In this document: one piece after another, positions 32,176 to 41,125 of the stretch
Layout of the letters: each line of letters starts with the position of its first letter
Position numbering within the stretch: the first letter of the stretch is position 1
Origin: Rhodoluna sp.
GTDB lineage: Bacteria; Actinomycetota; Actinomycetes; Actinomycetales; Microbacteriaceae
Direction: 5' to 3'
NCBI GenBank assembly: GCA_016462375.1
Contig: JAEMTJ010000001.1
Span: 4,085 to 46,322 of the forward strand
DNA length: 42,238 nt
Notes under the pieces: generated by a model
What the model saw: only the letters and a program-made list of their open reading frames with translations
Databases searched by the model: none
What the model was told of the DNA's origin: nothing
Position numbers and translations under genes: made by a program

Positions 32176-33734
32176 TATTCGCCGTCAGATCCTGAAGGAA
32201 CTGGCATGGACTTCTGAACCATCATTAGGAACTCAACGTTGCTCTTAGTTTCCTTCAAGCGGTTAAGAACTAGTTCCAGAGCTTGCTGCTGTTCTAGACC
32301 AGCTAGAGCGCGACGTAGCTTCCAAACAATCTTGGTTTCATCAGGGCTCATCAACATTTCTTCGCGACGAGTTCCCGATGCATTGACATCAACTGCAGGG
32401 AAGATTCTCTTGTCTGCAAGCGCACGGGAAAGACGAAGTTCCATGTTTCCAGTTCCCTTGAACTCTTCGAAGATCACTTCATCCATCTTCGAACCAGTCT
32501 CAACAAGAGCTGTTGCAAGGATGGTTAGTGATCCACCATCTTCGATGTTACGAGCTGCACCAAAGAAACGCTTTGGTGGGTAAAGTGCTGACGAATCAAC
32601 ACCACCGGAAAGAATACGACCAGAAGCTGGAGCTGAAAGGTTGTATGCACGACCTAGACGAGTAATTGAGTCAAGCAAGACAACAACGTCATGACCTAGC
32701 TCAACTAGACGCTTTGCACGCTCGATAGCTAGCTCTGCAACGGTGGTGTGGTCTTCTGCTGGACGGTCAAAAGTAGAAGCAATAACTTCTCCCTTAACAG
32801 TTCTCTGCATGTCCGTAACTTCTTCAGGACGCTCATCAACTAGAACAACCATTAGGTGGACCTCTGGATTATTCACTGCAATTGAGTTAGCAATAGCTTG
32901 GAGAACCAAAGTTTTACCAGCTTTAGGAGGAGACACAATCAAACCACGTTGACCCTTACCAATTGGGGCTACAAGGTCAATGATTCTGGTTGAGAGCTTA
33001 TTTGGCTCAGTCTCAAGGCGCAAACGCACCTGAGGGTAAAGGGGGGTTAGCTTGCCGAATTCAACACGGTTTGCTGACTCTTCAGAAGTCTGACCGTTGA
33101 TCGAATCAATTCGAACTATTGCGTTGAACTTCTGACGTGCTTGGCTATCACCTTCACGGGGTTGACGAATTGCACCAACAACAGCGTCACCCTTGCGAAG
33201 TGAATACTTCTTAACCTGACCTAGAGACACATAAACGTCGTTAGGACCAGCAAGATAGCCGGTAGTTCTAACGAATGCATAGTTGTCCAAGATGTCTAAA
33301 ATTCCAGCTACTGGAACTAAGACATCATCCGGAGAGATCTCTGGCTCCGCCTCTTCACGATCATTGTTAGGTCCTCGACGACGGTCTGGACCACGGTCGC
33401 GGAAACGTTCGTTGCCGCGGTTGCGGTTGCGGTTACGGTTACGGTTTTGACCTTGACGGTCATTACGCTCCGGTCTTTCACTATCGACTTCGCGATCGCG
33501 CTGAGGTGATTCAGTACGAGTAGCTGATTCTGCAGGTGCAGCCTCAGGAGAACTGGTTCTGCTTCGGTTGCCTCTGCTTGCAGGAGCTGATTCGACAGGC
33601 TTAGAATCTGCGGCAGGTGCGTCTTCGGTCTTGCGCGCTCTTGAAGGCTTCTTAGCCTCGGCAGGTGCATCTGTTGCTGGCACCGCAGTTACGCGACGAG
33701 ACTTCTTTGCTTCTGGTTTTTGGATTTCATCCAT
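32175..33734 (-). CDS. rho: Transcription termination factor Rho, lacking the N-terminal helical domain
   Basis: Hexameric RNA translocase that ends transcription. With ATG 33734 it is 519 residues. Residues 1-130 are low-complexity (Ala/Pro/Lys/Glu, then an Asn-Arg repeat and Arg-rich stretch); I see no Rho_N three-helix domain. The RNA-binding cold-shock-like domain follows (VAGILDILDNYAFVRTTGYL, GPNDVYVSLGQVKKYSL; about 138-205), then the ATPase with Walker A SPPKAGKT (266-273), the Walker B-type VVLLDSITRLGRAYN, and the C-terminal LNRLKETKSNVEFL. The 56-residue upward extension of the frame to 33902 is rejected because it enters thrB and has no homology. Weak AAAGAG precedes the start. 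It leads into prfA by a one-base overlap. Confidence 0.95.
   Translation of the reverse strand: MDEIQKPEAKKSRRVTAVPATDAPAEAKKPSRARKTEDAPAADSKPVESAPASRGNRSRTSSPEAAPAESATRTESPQRDREVDSERPERNDRQGQNRNRNRNRNRGNERFRDRGPDRRRGPNNDREEAEPEISPDDVLVPVAGILDILDNYAFVRTTGYLAGPNDVYVSLGQVKKYSLRKGDAVVGAIRQPREGDSQARQKFNAIVRIDSINGQTSEESANRVEFGKLTPLYPQVRLRLETEPNKLSTRIIDLVAPIGKGQRGLIVSPPKAGKTLVLQAIANSIAVNNPEVHLMVVLVDERPEEVTDMQRTVKGEVIASTFDRPAEDHTTVAELAIERAKRLVELGHDVVVLLDSITRLGRAYNLSAPASGRILSGGVDSSALYPPKRFFGAARNIEDGGSLTILATALVETGSKMDEVIFEEFKGTGNMELRLSRALADKRIFPAVDVNASGTRREEMLMSPDETKIVWKLRRALAGLEQQQALELVLNRLKETKSNVEFLMMVQKSMPVPSGSDGE
33420..33449. repeat. Tandem 6-bp repeat inside rho
   Basis: Five imperfect copies of GTTGCG/GTTACG/GTTTTG encode a (Asn-Arg)n run in the RNA-binding insertion of Rho. 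Because the unit is six bases, copy-number change would alter the run by whole Asn-Arg pairs without breaking the frame. Confidence 0.7.
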
Positions 33735-33793
33735 TAGTAATAACTCTTTCTTGATTAGCAATCGGTTTCTTGTTTGAGGTTGATTGCTTAGAT

Positions 33794-33830
33794 GCACGAC
33801 CAAGTCGTGCGCTAACCGCAAGTTTTGCGG
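33794..33830 (-). promoter_or_regulatory. Two tandem hairpins in the rho leader
   Basis: In the 127 bases between thrB and rho, CCGCAA-N3-TTGCGG (33816-33830) and GCACGAC-N3-GTCGTGC (33794-33810) form two adjacent perfect stems. No T-run follows, so they are not simple terminators. They may be a rho leader element for autoregulation or a processing site between the thr genes and rho. Confidence 0.5.
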
Positions 33831-33861
33831 GATTTGGTACCAGACTCTTAAAGATAAGGTC

Positions 33862-34800
33862 TTACTTTCGGTACGTGATAACAGTAGCACCTTTGAAATC
33901 AACCGCCAACATTAATGGCTGCCAGAGTGGGAACTTTTCGGCTGCCAGCTTGGCTGCGGCCAGTCTTTGCGCTGGATCCGAGGCTAAAACCAGCACTGAT
34001 GGGCCTGCTCCAGAGACTACGGCGGCATGGCCTTCCGAGCGCAAAGCAGTGATTAGAGCATCAGTTTCTGGCATCGCCGCGGCTCGGTAACTCTGGTGCA
34101 ATCTGTCCTCGGTGGCAGCTAGCAGTAGTTCTGGGCTCTGTGTTAGAGCTGCTATCAAAAGAGCAGATCTAGATACGTTGAAGACAGCGTCATCGTGTGG
34201 GACTGAATCTGGTTGCAATGATCTGGCTAATTCAGTGGACATCTTGTTCTTAGGAACCAACACCAAGGGAGATACACCTCTGTGCACAAACAACTTCTTG
34301 TGCTTAGGTCCAGTTTCATCCTGCCAAGCGATAGTAAGTCCACCAAAGAGCGCAGGCGCTACGTTATCAGGATGACCCTCAAGCTCAGTTGCTATTTCTA
34401 GTAGGTCGTTTGAACTCATCTCAACTAAACCTTCAAGCAAACCTTTGGCAGCCAGGATTCCTGCAACTACCGCAGCACCTGAAGAACCCATTCCCCTTCC
34501 GTGCGGGATGTAGTTATGTGCCTTTAGACGAAGACCTGGCATTGGTTGTCTGAAGTGAGCAAAAGTAAATGCAATGGATCTAACTACTAGATTGTCATCT
34601 CCAGTTGGCACATCGTCTTGACCTTCACCAATTACTTCGACGATTGAATCACGTGCATCAACTGCTTCAACTTCTAGTTCGTCATAGTAAGACAGCGCCA
34701 TGCCCAAAGTGTCAAAACCAGGACCTAGGTTTGCTGAAGTAGCAGGCACTTTAACAACTACGCTTCTACCAATAATCGAGTTGGCTTCATCCAAACGCAT
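33862..34800 (-). CDS. thrB: Homoserine kinase
   Basis: Phosphorylates homoserine on the way to threonine. 312 residues of the GHMP kinase fold: VPATSANLGPGFDTLG (18-33) and ATP-binding IPHGRGMGSSGAA (98-110). Its ATG overlaps the thrC stop by one base. Last gene of the hom-thrC-thrB set; a 127-base gap with two hairpins separates it from rho. Confidence 0.97.
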   Translation of the reverse strand: MRLDEANSIIGRSVVVKVPATSANLGPGFDTLGMALSYYDELEVEAVDARDSIVEVIGEGQDDVPTGDDNLVVRSIAFTFAHFRQPMPGLRLKAHNYIPHGRGMGSSGAAVVAGILAAKGLLEGLVEMSSNDLLEIATELEGHPDNVAPALFGGLTIAWQDETGPKHKKLFVHRGVSPLVLVPKNKMSTELARSLQPDSVPHDDAVFNVSRSALLIAALTQSPELLLAATEDRLHQSYRAAAMPETDALITALRSEGHAAVVSGAGPSVLVLASDPAQRLAAAKLAAEKFPLWQPLMLAVDFKGATVITYRK

Positions 34801-35879
34801 TAGTTCTTCTCCAAGCCCAGAAGTTCAGCAACTTCGGCGGCATCTTTAGAACATGAAGTTGGACTAACTTCATTTCCGTTTTCATCTTTAAGCGCCCAGC
34901 CAACATCTTTTAGACCGTGGCCGGTTACGGTAACAACAATTTTTGCGCCAGCTGGAACTTTACCCAGCTTGGAATTCTTTAGAAGTCCCGCTGCACCGGT
35001 AGCTGAAGATGGCTCAACAAAAACGCCAACTTCATTAGATAAGAATCGGTGCATTGAGAGAATCTCATCGTCGCTAACAGCACCGAATTCTCCTTGGCTG
35101 CACTCCTGAGCGCTAAGGGCTAAATCCCAAGAAGCTGGGTTACCGATACGGATAGCAGTTGCGATTGTCTCTGGATTCTCAATCGGGTGACCAGCAATAA
35201 ATGGCGCTGCACCTTCAGCTTGAAAACCCCAAAGTTTAGGAACTGCCTTGATGATGCCCTCGTTGAACTCTTCTAGATAACCCTTGAAGTATGCAGAGTA
35301 GTTTCCAGCATTACCAACTGGCATGACGTGAAAATCAGGAGCAAAACCTAGGTTTTCCACTACTTCGAAACTTGCAGTCTTTTGACCTTCAATACGGTCA
35401 GGGTTAACCGAGTTCACCAGGTGCACCGCATAGTTTTCACTCAACTGACGAGCAAGAATTAGGCAGTCATCAAAGTTTCCTTTCACCTGCAGAATCGATG
35501 CCTTGTGAGCAATGGCTTGAGCTAATTTTCCTAGAGTGATCTTTCCTTCTGGAATAAGAACTACTGATTTAATTCCAGCAGCAGCCGCATAAGCAGCAGC
35601 ACTAGCTGAGGTGTTACCAGTAGAAGCACAAATAACTGCTTTAGCGCCCTGAGCAACAGCTTTGGTAACAGCCATTGTCATACCGCGGTCTTTAAAGGAA
35701 CCGGTCGGGTTCATACCTTCGACCTTTAGCCAAACATCTTCAACACCAACTAGCTTGGCCAATGCTGGAGCATGCACTAGAGGGGTTCCACCTTCACCCA
35801 GGGTGATGATCTTGGTGCCAGGAGCAATATCTAGTCGGTCAAAGTACTCAGTGATGACACCGCGCCATTGATTTGCCAT
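34800..35879 (-). CDS. thrC: Threonine synthase
   Basis: PLP enzyme converting O-phosphohomoserine to threonine. 359 residues, the short bacterial type; PLP lysine K63 in TGSFKDRGM, phosphate-binding loop STGNTSASAAAY. It starts 2 bases after the hom stop and overlaps the thrB start. Confidence 0.97.
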   Translation of the reverse strand: MANQWRGVITEYFDRLDIAPGTKIITLGEGGTPLVHAPALAKLVGVEDVWLKVEGMNPTGSFKDRGMTMAVTKAVAQGAKAVICASTGNTSASAAAYAAAAGIKSVVLIPEGKITLGKLAQAIAHKASILQVKGNFDDCLILARQLSENYAVHLVNSVNPDRIEGQKTASFEVVENLGFAPDFHVMPVGNAGNYSAYFKGYLEEFNEGIIKAVPKLWGFQAEGAAPFIAGHPIENPETIATAIRIGNPASWDLALSAQECSQGEFGAVSDDEILSMHRFLSNEVGVFVEPSSATGAAGLLKNSKLGKVPAGAKIVVTVTGHGLKDVGWALKDENGNEVSPTSCSKDAAEVAELLGLEKN

Positions 35880-35881
35880 TG

Positions 35882-37198
35882 CTACTCTCCCTCAACTCTG
35901 ATGACTGAAGTGATTCTCTCAACAGATTCGCTATTGGCAAGTTCTGCAACAACGGCAGCTAAATCTTTATCACTAGCTTGGTGTGTTCCAATTTCTAGCC
36001 AGGCGACTGTCTCGGCCTCAATCATCTTGGCGGACTGTTCAACAGTCTCGATTGAAACCTGATGGTTAGCGAAGACTGTAGCAATTTGAGCAAGCACACC
36101 GGGTTGGTCAGAAACTTCTAAGGTGATCTGATACCTAGTCGTGACTCTAGAAATAGGTAGCACCTCAAGATCAGCGTGGACAGAATCAGCTAGCCCTGGA
36201 CCTCCGGCAACATGTCGCTTAGCTGCAGAAACTAAGTCACCCATAACTGCAGAAGCAGTTTGAATTCCACCAGCACCAGCACCATAGAACATCAAGGAAC
36301 CTGCTGCTTCTGCTTCCACGAATACAGCGTTGAATGAACCTCTAACTGAAGCCAATGGATGCTCGATAGGAACCATGGCTGGATAGACGCGAACAGAAAT
36401 ACCTGCTTCACCATGAAGAGCATCGGCAGCTATTGCTTCGCAGATTGCAAGAAGCTTGATTACATAACCATCGCGTTTAGCCGCAGCCATCTGCTCTCTA
36501 GTTATTTTTGTAATTCCCTCACGGTAAACCTTCTCAAGAGGAACCTCTGTGTGAAAAGCAAGTGAAGCTAAAATAGCTGCCTTCTGCGCAGCGTCATAAC
36601 CTTCAACATCGAGCGCTGGATCAGCTTCCAGATAACCAAGGTTGGTAGCTTCAGTCATGGCTTGTTCTAAGGTCAGACCAGCTGCATCCATGCGATCAAG
36701 AATGTAGTTGGTTGAACCGTTGACGATGCCCATGATGCGCTTAATTTTGTCGCCAGCAAGAGATTCACGAAGTGGTCTAATGATTGGGATTGCGCCAGCA
36801 ACAGCGGCTTCGAAGTAAAGTTGAGCACCAACTTGTTCAGCAGCATCAAATAACTCGGTACCGTGATTAGCTAACAAAGCTTTGTTAGCGGTAATAACAT
36901 CGCTGCCTGAGTTCAACGCCTGCAAGATTAGGGTTCGTGCTGGCTCAATGCCACCCATTACTTCAATCACAATGTCAGCACCAAGAATCAAAGATTCTGA
37001 ATCGGTGGTTAGCAGCTCAGCAGGAATCTCGTAATCCCGACTAGCTTTCTTGTCTCTAACAAAGACACCGGCAAGCTCTAGCTCAGCGCCAACCCGAGCG
37101 GCTAGCTCATCCCTGCTCTCGAGAATCAACTTGGCTACCTGGGAGCCAACCGACCCGGCACCTAGCAGGGCAATTCTTAATGGACGATATTCAATCAT
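35882..37198 (-). CDS. hom: Homoserine dehydrogenase with ACT domain
   Basis: Reduces aspartate semialdehyde to homoserine, the branch point to threonine and methionine. 438 residues: Rossmann motif ALLGAGSVGSQVAKLI (9-24), catalytic region GIVNGSTNYILDRM and LGYLEADPALDVEGYDAAQKA in outline, and a C-terminal ACT domain (about 350-435, QITLEVSDQPGVLAQIATVF) expected to give threonine feedback control. The start overlaps the lysA stop (ATGA). Confidence 0.97.
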   Translation of the reverse strand: MIEYRPLRIALLGAGSVGSQVAKLILESRDELAARVGAELELAGVFVRDKKASRDYEIPAELLTTDSESLILGADIVIEVMGGIEPARTLILQALNSGSDVITANKALLANHGTELFDAAEQVGAQLYFEAAVAGAIPIIRPLRESLAGDKIKRIMGIVNGSTNYILDRMDAAGLTLEQAMTEATNLGYLEADPALDVEGYDAAQKAAILASLAFHTEVPLEKVYREGITKITREQMAAAKRDGYVIKLLAICEAIAADALHGEAGISVRVYPAMVPIEHPLASVRGSFNAVFVEAEAAGSLMFYGAGAGGIQTASAVMGDLVSAAKRHVAGGPGLADSVHADLEVLPISRVTTRYQITLEVSDQPGVLAQIATVFANHQVSIETVEQSAKMIEAETVAWLEIGTHQASDKDLAAVVAELANSESVERITSVIRVEGE

Positions 37199-38601
37199 TG
37201 GGAAACCTTTGTCGCTGTTGTGTTTAGTCTGGCATCTCTAGCCAGTAGGTCTGCTTCTGTTTCTGCTCTAACCAAAAGAGTGGACTGTCCATTCTTGACG
37301 GCCACTACCGCTGGTCGTGCCAAGTAGTTGTAGTTGCTGGCCAACGAGAAGCAATATGCTCCGGTAACTGCAACTGCAACAAGATCATTGGGGCTGATGT
37401 CCTCTGGTAAGAATGCATCTCTAACCACAATATCCCCTGACTCACAGTGCTTACCAACGACTCTTGAAATAACTGGTTCAGCATCTGATTCTCTAGAGGC
37501 TAGTGCAACTGAATAATCCGCTTCATAAAGAGCAGGCCTTGCGTTATCGCTCATGCCACCATCAATGCTTACGTATTTACGACTTGCAGTTTCTTCAACC
37601 GTGACATCTTTAGTTGTCCCAACGTTATACAAAGTAATTCCAGCAGGACCTACGATGTATCTTCCTGGTTCGAAAGCTAAAGCCGGAACAGCAATCCCGT
37701 ACTTCTTGCATTCTTGCTCAACAGTTTCGGTAATAGCAAAAGCAATTTCTTCGATCTGCAATGGCTTATCTAGTTCGGTGTATGCAACACCAAATCCGCC
37801 ACCGAGGTTTAGTTCTGGAACAGGACCGGATTTCAATAACTCTGCATGTAGAGCAACTAGACGCTTAGCTGCTTCGACAAATCCTTCAACAGCAAATATC
37901 TGTGAACCGATATGCGAATGTAGTCCTAGGAATTGCAGGTGTTTGTGCGAACGTATGTTGGCAACTACCTGAGGAACATCAGCAATAGCGATACCGAACT
38001 TTTGATCTTCACGAGCGGTAGCCAGGTATTCGTGGGTGTGAGCATGCACACCGGTGTTGACCCTGAGCCGGACCGGTTGGATTCTGTCCTGAGCCCCAGC
38101 AGCTGAGGCGACTCGCTCGACTTCAATTTCGCTATCGATAACAATCACTCCAACGCCAGCAGCAACTGCTCTACCAATTTCGCCATGTGATTTGTTGTTA
38201 CCGTGCAAACCAATGCGTGCAGGTGTTATCCCACCAGCTAGAGCAACTGCTAACTCCCCTCCTGAAGACACATCTAAATACAGCCCAAGTTCATCCACCC
38301 AACGAACTATTTCTGAACAGAGAAAAGCCTTGCCGGCGTAGTAAAGCTTTGAAGAAGTTCCATACCTACTTGAAGCAGCCGAGAAAGCTTCTGTAATTCG
38401 TTGCGCTCTGTCGAAGAAATCAACTTGATCTAAGACATAAAGTGGGGTTCCGTATTCACCAGCCAAATCTCCAACTGATACTCCGCCGATAGAAAGCTGT
38501 CCCTCACTCTCACGTTTGGCAGTTGCGGGCCAAATGTCTTTGGCTAATTTATTGATATCACTTGGTTTAGTTAGCCAGCTAGGTGCAAGAATTTCCCCCA
38601 C
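37195..38601 (-). CDS. lysA: Diaminopimelate decarboxylase
   Basis: Last step of lysine synthesis: decarboxylates meso-diaminopimelate using PLP. 468 residues; PLP lysine K91 in YYAGKAFLC, HSHIGSQI barrel loop, and active-site cysteine in KHCESGDIVV near residue 390. The start is GTG at 38601, 2 bases after the argS stop. The order argS-lysA-hom-thrC-thrB is characteristic of Actinobacteria. Confidence 0.97.
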   Translation of the reverse strand: MGEILAPSWLTKPSDINKLAKDIWPATAKRESEGQLSIGGVSVGDLAGEYGTPLYVLDQVDFFDRAQRITEAFSAASSRYGTSSKLYYAGKAFLCSEIVRWVDELGLYLDVSSGGELAVALAGGITPARIGLHGNNKSHGEIGRAVAAGVGVIVIDSEIEVERVASAAGAQDRIQPVRLRVNTGVHAHTHEYLATAREDQKFGIAIADVPQVVANIRSHKHLQFLGLHSHIGSQIFAVEGFVEAAKRLVALHAELLKSGPVPELNLGGGFGVAYTELDKPLQIEEIAFAITETVEQECKKYGIAVPALAFEPGRYIVGPAGITLYNVGTTKDVTVEETASRKYVSIDGGMSDNARPALYEADYSVALASRESDAEPVISRVVGKHCESGDIVVRDAFLPEDISPNDLVAVAVTGAYCFSLASNYNYLARPAVVAVKNGQSTLLVRAETEADLLARDARLNTTATKVSQ

Positions 38602-38603
38602 GA

Positions 38604-40259
38604 TTACATCCGCTCCGGCGCAGAAACGCCTAATACTCGAAGCCCATTAGCAAGAACAACAGATGCAGCACTGTTTAGCCACAATCTCGTTTTGTGCACT
38701 GGCTCAACTGGCATTGCTGCTAAGGGTGTGACACGACAGTTGTCATACCAGCGGTGGTAAGCACCAGCAACTTCTTCTAGGTATCTAGCCACTAGGTGCG
38801 GGGCTCTTTCATCAGCTGAGTGTGCCATAACTTTTGGTAGCTGAGCTAACTTGCCAAGTAGTTCTGATTCACTTGGGTGAGTTAGTAGTGCAGGATCGAA
38901 CTCACTGTCATCAACCCCTAGAGAGACAGCATTGTTAGCGACCTGCTTAGTTCTGGCATGCGCATACTGCACATAGAACACCGGGTTATCGTTGGTCTTT
39001 TTTGATAACTGATCAAGATCGATATCTAGCATTGAGTTAATTGAAGAACGAGTCAGCGCATATCTAGCCGCATCAACACCAACAACTTCAACTAGGTCTT
39101 CCATCGTCACAACTGTTCCAGCACGCTTGGACATTCTTACTGGCTGTCCGTCTTTGACAAGGTTGACTAATTGACCGATGAGAATTTCTAGATTTACACC
39201 TGGCTCATCGCCAAAGGCTGAGCACATAGCCATCATTCTCTGCACATAACCGTGGTGATCAGCTCCAAGCATATAAATGGCTCTATCAAAACCACGTTCA
39301 CGCTTGTCTAAGTAATAAGCGAGATCTCCAGCAATATAGGCTGCTTCACCATCGCTCTTGATCACTACGCGATCTCTGTCATCGCCAAAAGTTGTTGACC
39401 TTAGCCAAATCGCACCATCTTGTTCATAGATGTGTCCAAGAGTTCTGAGTCTTTCGATAGCTTTCTGCACTGCACCTGATTCATACAAAGAGTTTTCGTG
39501 GAAGAACACGTCGAAGTGAACACCAAAGTCTTCCAGCGATTTTCTAATCTCAGCAAACATCAGTTCAACACCAACTGCCCTGAATGCTTCATTGGCTTCT
39601 GCATCTGACAGAGTTGCGGCATCTGGATGCTGCTCTAAGACTTGGTTTGCAATCTGATTGATGTATTCGCCTGCGTAGCCATCTTCAGGAGCGGCTTCTT
39701 TTCTAGCAGCTGCAACAAGCGAACGTGCAAAACGATCAATCTGTGCACCGTGATCATTGAAGTAATACTCTCTAGTAACAGTTGCGCCCTGAGCTTCAAA
39801 GATCCTGGCTAAGGAATCTCCAACAGCTGCCCACCGAGTCCCACCAATATGAATTGGCCCAGTTGGGTTAGCTGAAACAAACTCGAGATTCATCTTTAGT
39901 CCCTGGAGGTCATTTCCAGTGCCAAAGGCTTTGCCTGCTAGCACTATCTGTTTAGCTAGTTCACCGGCCGCTGCAGCGCTCAGGGTGATGTTGATAAAGC
40001 CGGGGCCAGCCACATCCACCTTTTCAACGCCAGGCTCTTTAGCCAGTTCAGCTGCTAGTAGGTTGGCAAATTCTCTCGGATTACCAGCAAGTTTTGCTCC
40101 TGATTGCATTGCAACGTTGGTTGCCCAATCGCCATGATCCCTATTTTTAGGTCTGTCAACCGTAACGTCAGTTGGTAATTCGCCCGTAGCCAGCAACCCA
40201 TTTGCCTGCAGGGAGGCAATAATGCGCAAGATGCTTGCGGCAATGTCGGCAGGGGTCAC
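38604..40259 (-). CDS. argS: Arginyl-tRNA synthetase
   Basis: Charges tRNA-Arg. With GTG at 40259 it is 551 residues, the usual size: N-terminal Add-1-like domain (DRPKNRDHGDWATNVAM, 35-51), class I HIGG motif (137-140), the KMSKS-equivalent MSKRAGT, and a C-terminal DALR anticodon domain (YLEEVAGAYHRWYDNCRV in outline). AAAGG lies 7 bases before the GTG. An open frame up to 40418 is rejected since it enters the tRNA gene. Divergent from a tRNA-Arg gene, its own substrate, across about 150 bases. First gene of the long minus-strand chain toward rho. Confidence 0.96.
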   Translation of the reverse strand: MTPADIAASILRIIASLQANGLLATGELPTDVTVDRPKNRDHGDWATNVAMQSGAKLAGNPREFANLLAAELAKEPGVEKVDVAGPGFINITLSAAAAGELAKQIVLAGKAFGTGNDLQGLKMNLEFVSANPTGPIHIGGTRWAAVGDSLARIFEAQGATVTREYYFNDHGAQIDRFARSLVAAARKEAAPEDGYAGEYINQIANQVLEQHPDAATLSDAEANEAFRAVGVELMFAEIRKSLEDFGVHFDVFFHENSLYESGAVQKAIERLRTLGHIYEQDGAIWLRSTTFGDDRDRVVIKSDGEAAYIAGDLAYYLDKRERGFDRAIYMLGADHHGYVQRMMAMCSAFGDEPGVNLEILIGQLVNLVKDGQPVRMSKRAGTVVTMEDLVEVVGVDAARYALTRSSINSMLDIDLDQLSKKTNDNPVFYVQYAHARTKQVANNAVSLGVDDSEFDPALLTHPSESELLGKLAQLPKVMAHSADERAPHLVARYLEEVAGAYHRWYDNCRVTPLAAMPVEPVHKTRLWLNSAASVVLANGLRVLGVSAPERM

Positions 40260-40410
40260 TTGAATACCTTTTATTTTGAGAGAAATATCTGTGTCAGGCA
40301 GGCAACAGCGCCGGCACCAGTAGTGCTCTAAGTCTAGCGAAGAGCCCCAGATAGGCCGAAATGTCCCAGAGACCAAAGATATGGCGCTGGTAGTCTGGGT
40401 ATATCTTTGA

Positions 40411-40482
40411 GCCCCCATAGCTCAGGGGATAGAGCACCGCCCTCCGGAGGCGGGGGCGCAGGTTCGATTCCTGCTGGGGGCG
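40411..40482 (+). tRNA. tRNA-Arg (anticodon CCG)
   Basis: A full cloverleaf: acceptor GCCCCCA (40411-40417) pairs with TGGGGGC (40475-40481), G discriminator at 40482; D-arm GCTC/GAGC; anticodon stem CCGCC/GGCGG with loop CTCCGGA and anticodon CCG at 40444-40446; T-loop GTTCGATTC. It reads CGG arginine codons. CCA is not encoded. TATATC (40400-40405) just upstream may be its -10 box. Confidence 0.97.
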
Positions 40483-40483
40483 C

Positions 40484-41125
40484 GTGAATATAAACGACAT
40501 CCTGCACCCTGACGCACTCCTCGAATCCTTAGGCTCTTGGGCCTTGGTAATAGCGGCTCTAATAGTTGTTGCTGAAACCGGCTTACTCCTTGGCTTCTTC
40601 CTACCGGGCGATTCCCTGCTATTCACGGTTGGTTTGTTGATAGGCAGTGGAACGATTGAATCACCAATTTGGCTAGCTTGCTTGGTCATTTCGGTCTCAG
40701 CCGTAATTGGCGATCAACTTGGATACTTCATTGGCCTAAAAGCTGGACCTGCTGTTTTTAAGCGTCCAGACTCAAAACTTTTCAGTCACAAAAATGTTGA
40801 ACGAACTCAGGCTTTCTTCGCAAAATATGGTTCTAAGGCAGTTATCTTCGCTCACTTCGTTCCAATCATGAGAACCTTCGTTCCAGTTGCGGCTGGAGTT
40901 GGAAAAATGCCCTACCGCTATTACCTAAGAAACAACATCATCGGTGCACTTACCTGGGGGTTGAGCGTTCCATTACTGGGGTATTTCCTTGGCGGAAACG
41001 AATTCATCAAAGCAAACGTAATTCTGATTACCCTTGTCTTAGTCGCGTTATCTTTTATCCCAGTAATTATTGAGATTGTTAAATCGCGAGTTAGAGGCTC
41101 TTCAAATAATCAAGTAGAGAACTAA
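40484..41125 (+). CDS. DedA-family membrane protein
   Basis: 213 residues of the DedA/SNARE-associated (VTT-like) family, membrane proteins linked to undecaprenyl-phosphate or phospholipid flipping and to proton-motive-force-dependent envelope functions. Conserved features are GFFLPGDSLLFTVG (37-50) and HFVPIMRTFVPVAAGVGKM (124-142) with the key Arg130. The start is GTG at 40484, one base after the tRNA end; no later in-frame start leaves the N-terminus intact. With no room for a ribosome binding site, the message may arise by cutting a tRNA-dedA transcript, yielding a nearly leaderless mRNA. The 3' end overlaps rdgB by 35 bases on the opposite strand. Confidence 0.9.
   Translation: MNINDILHPDALLESLGSWALVIAALIVVAETGLLLGFFLPGDSLLFTVGLLIGSGTIESPIWLACLVISVSAVIGDQLGYFIGLKAGPAVFKRPDSKLFSHKNVERTQAFFAKYGSKAVIFAHFVPIMRTFVPVAAGVGKMPYRYYLRNNIIGALTWGLSVPLLGYFLGGNEFIKANVILITLVLVALSFIPVIIEIVKSRVRGSSNNQVEN

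Noticed and set aside
33735..33902. Upstream extension of rho by 56 codons
   Set aside because: It crosses the leader hairpins and enters thrB; the sequence shows no Rho domain.
40260..40418. Upstream extension of argS by 53 codons
   Set aside because: It reads into the tRNA-Arg gene and would make the protein longer than the family; GTG 40259 has AAAGG at proper distance.
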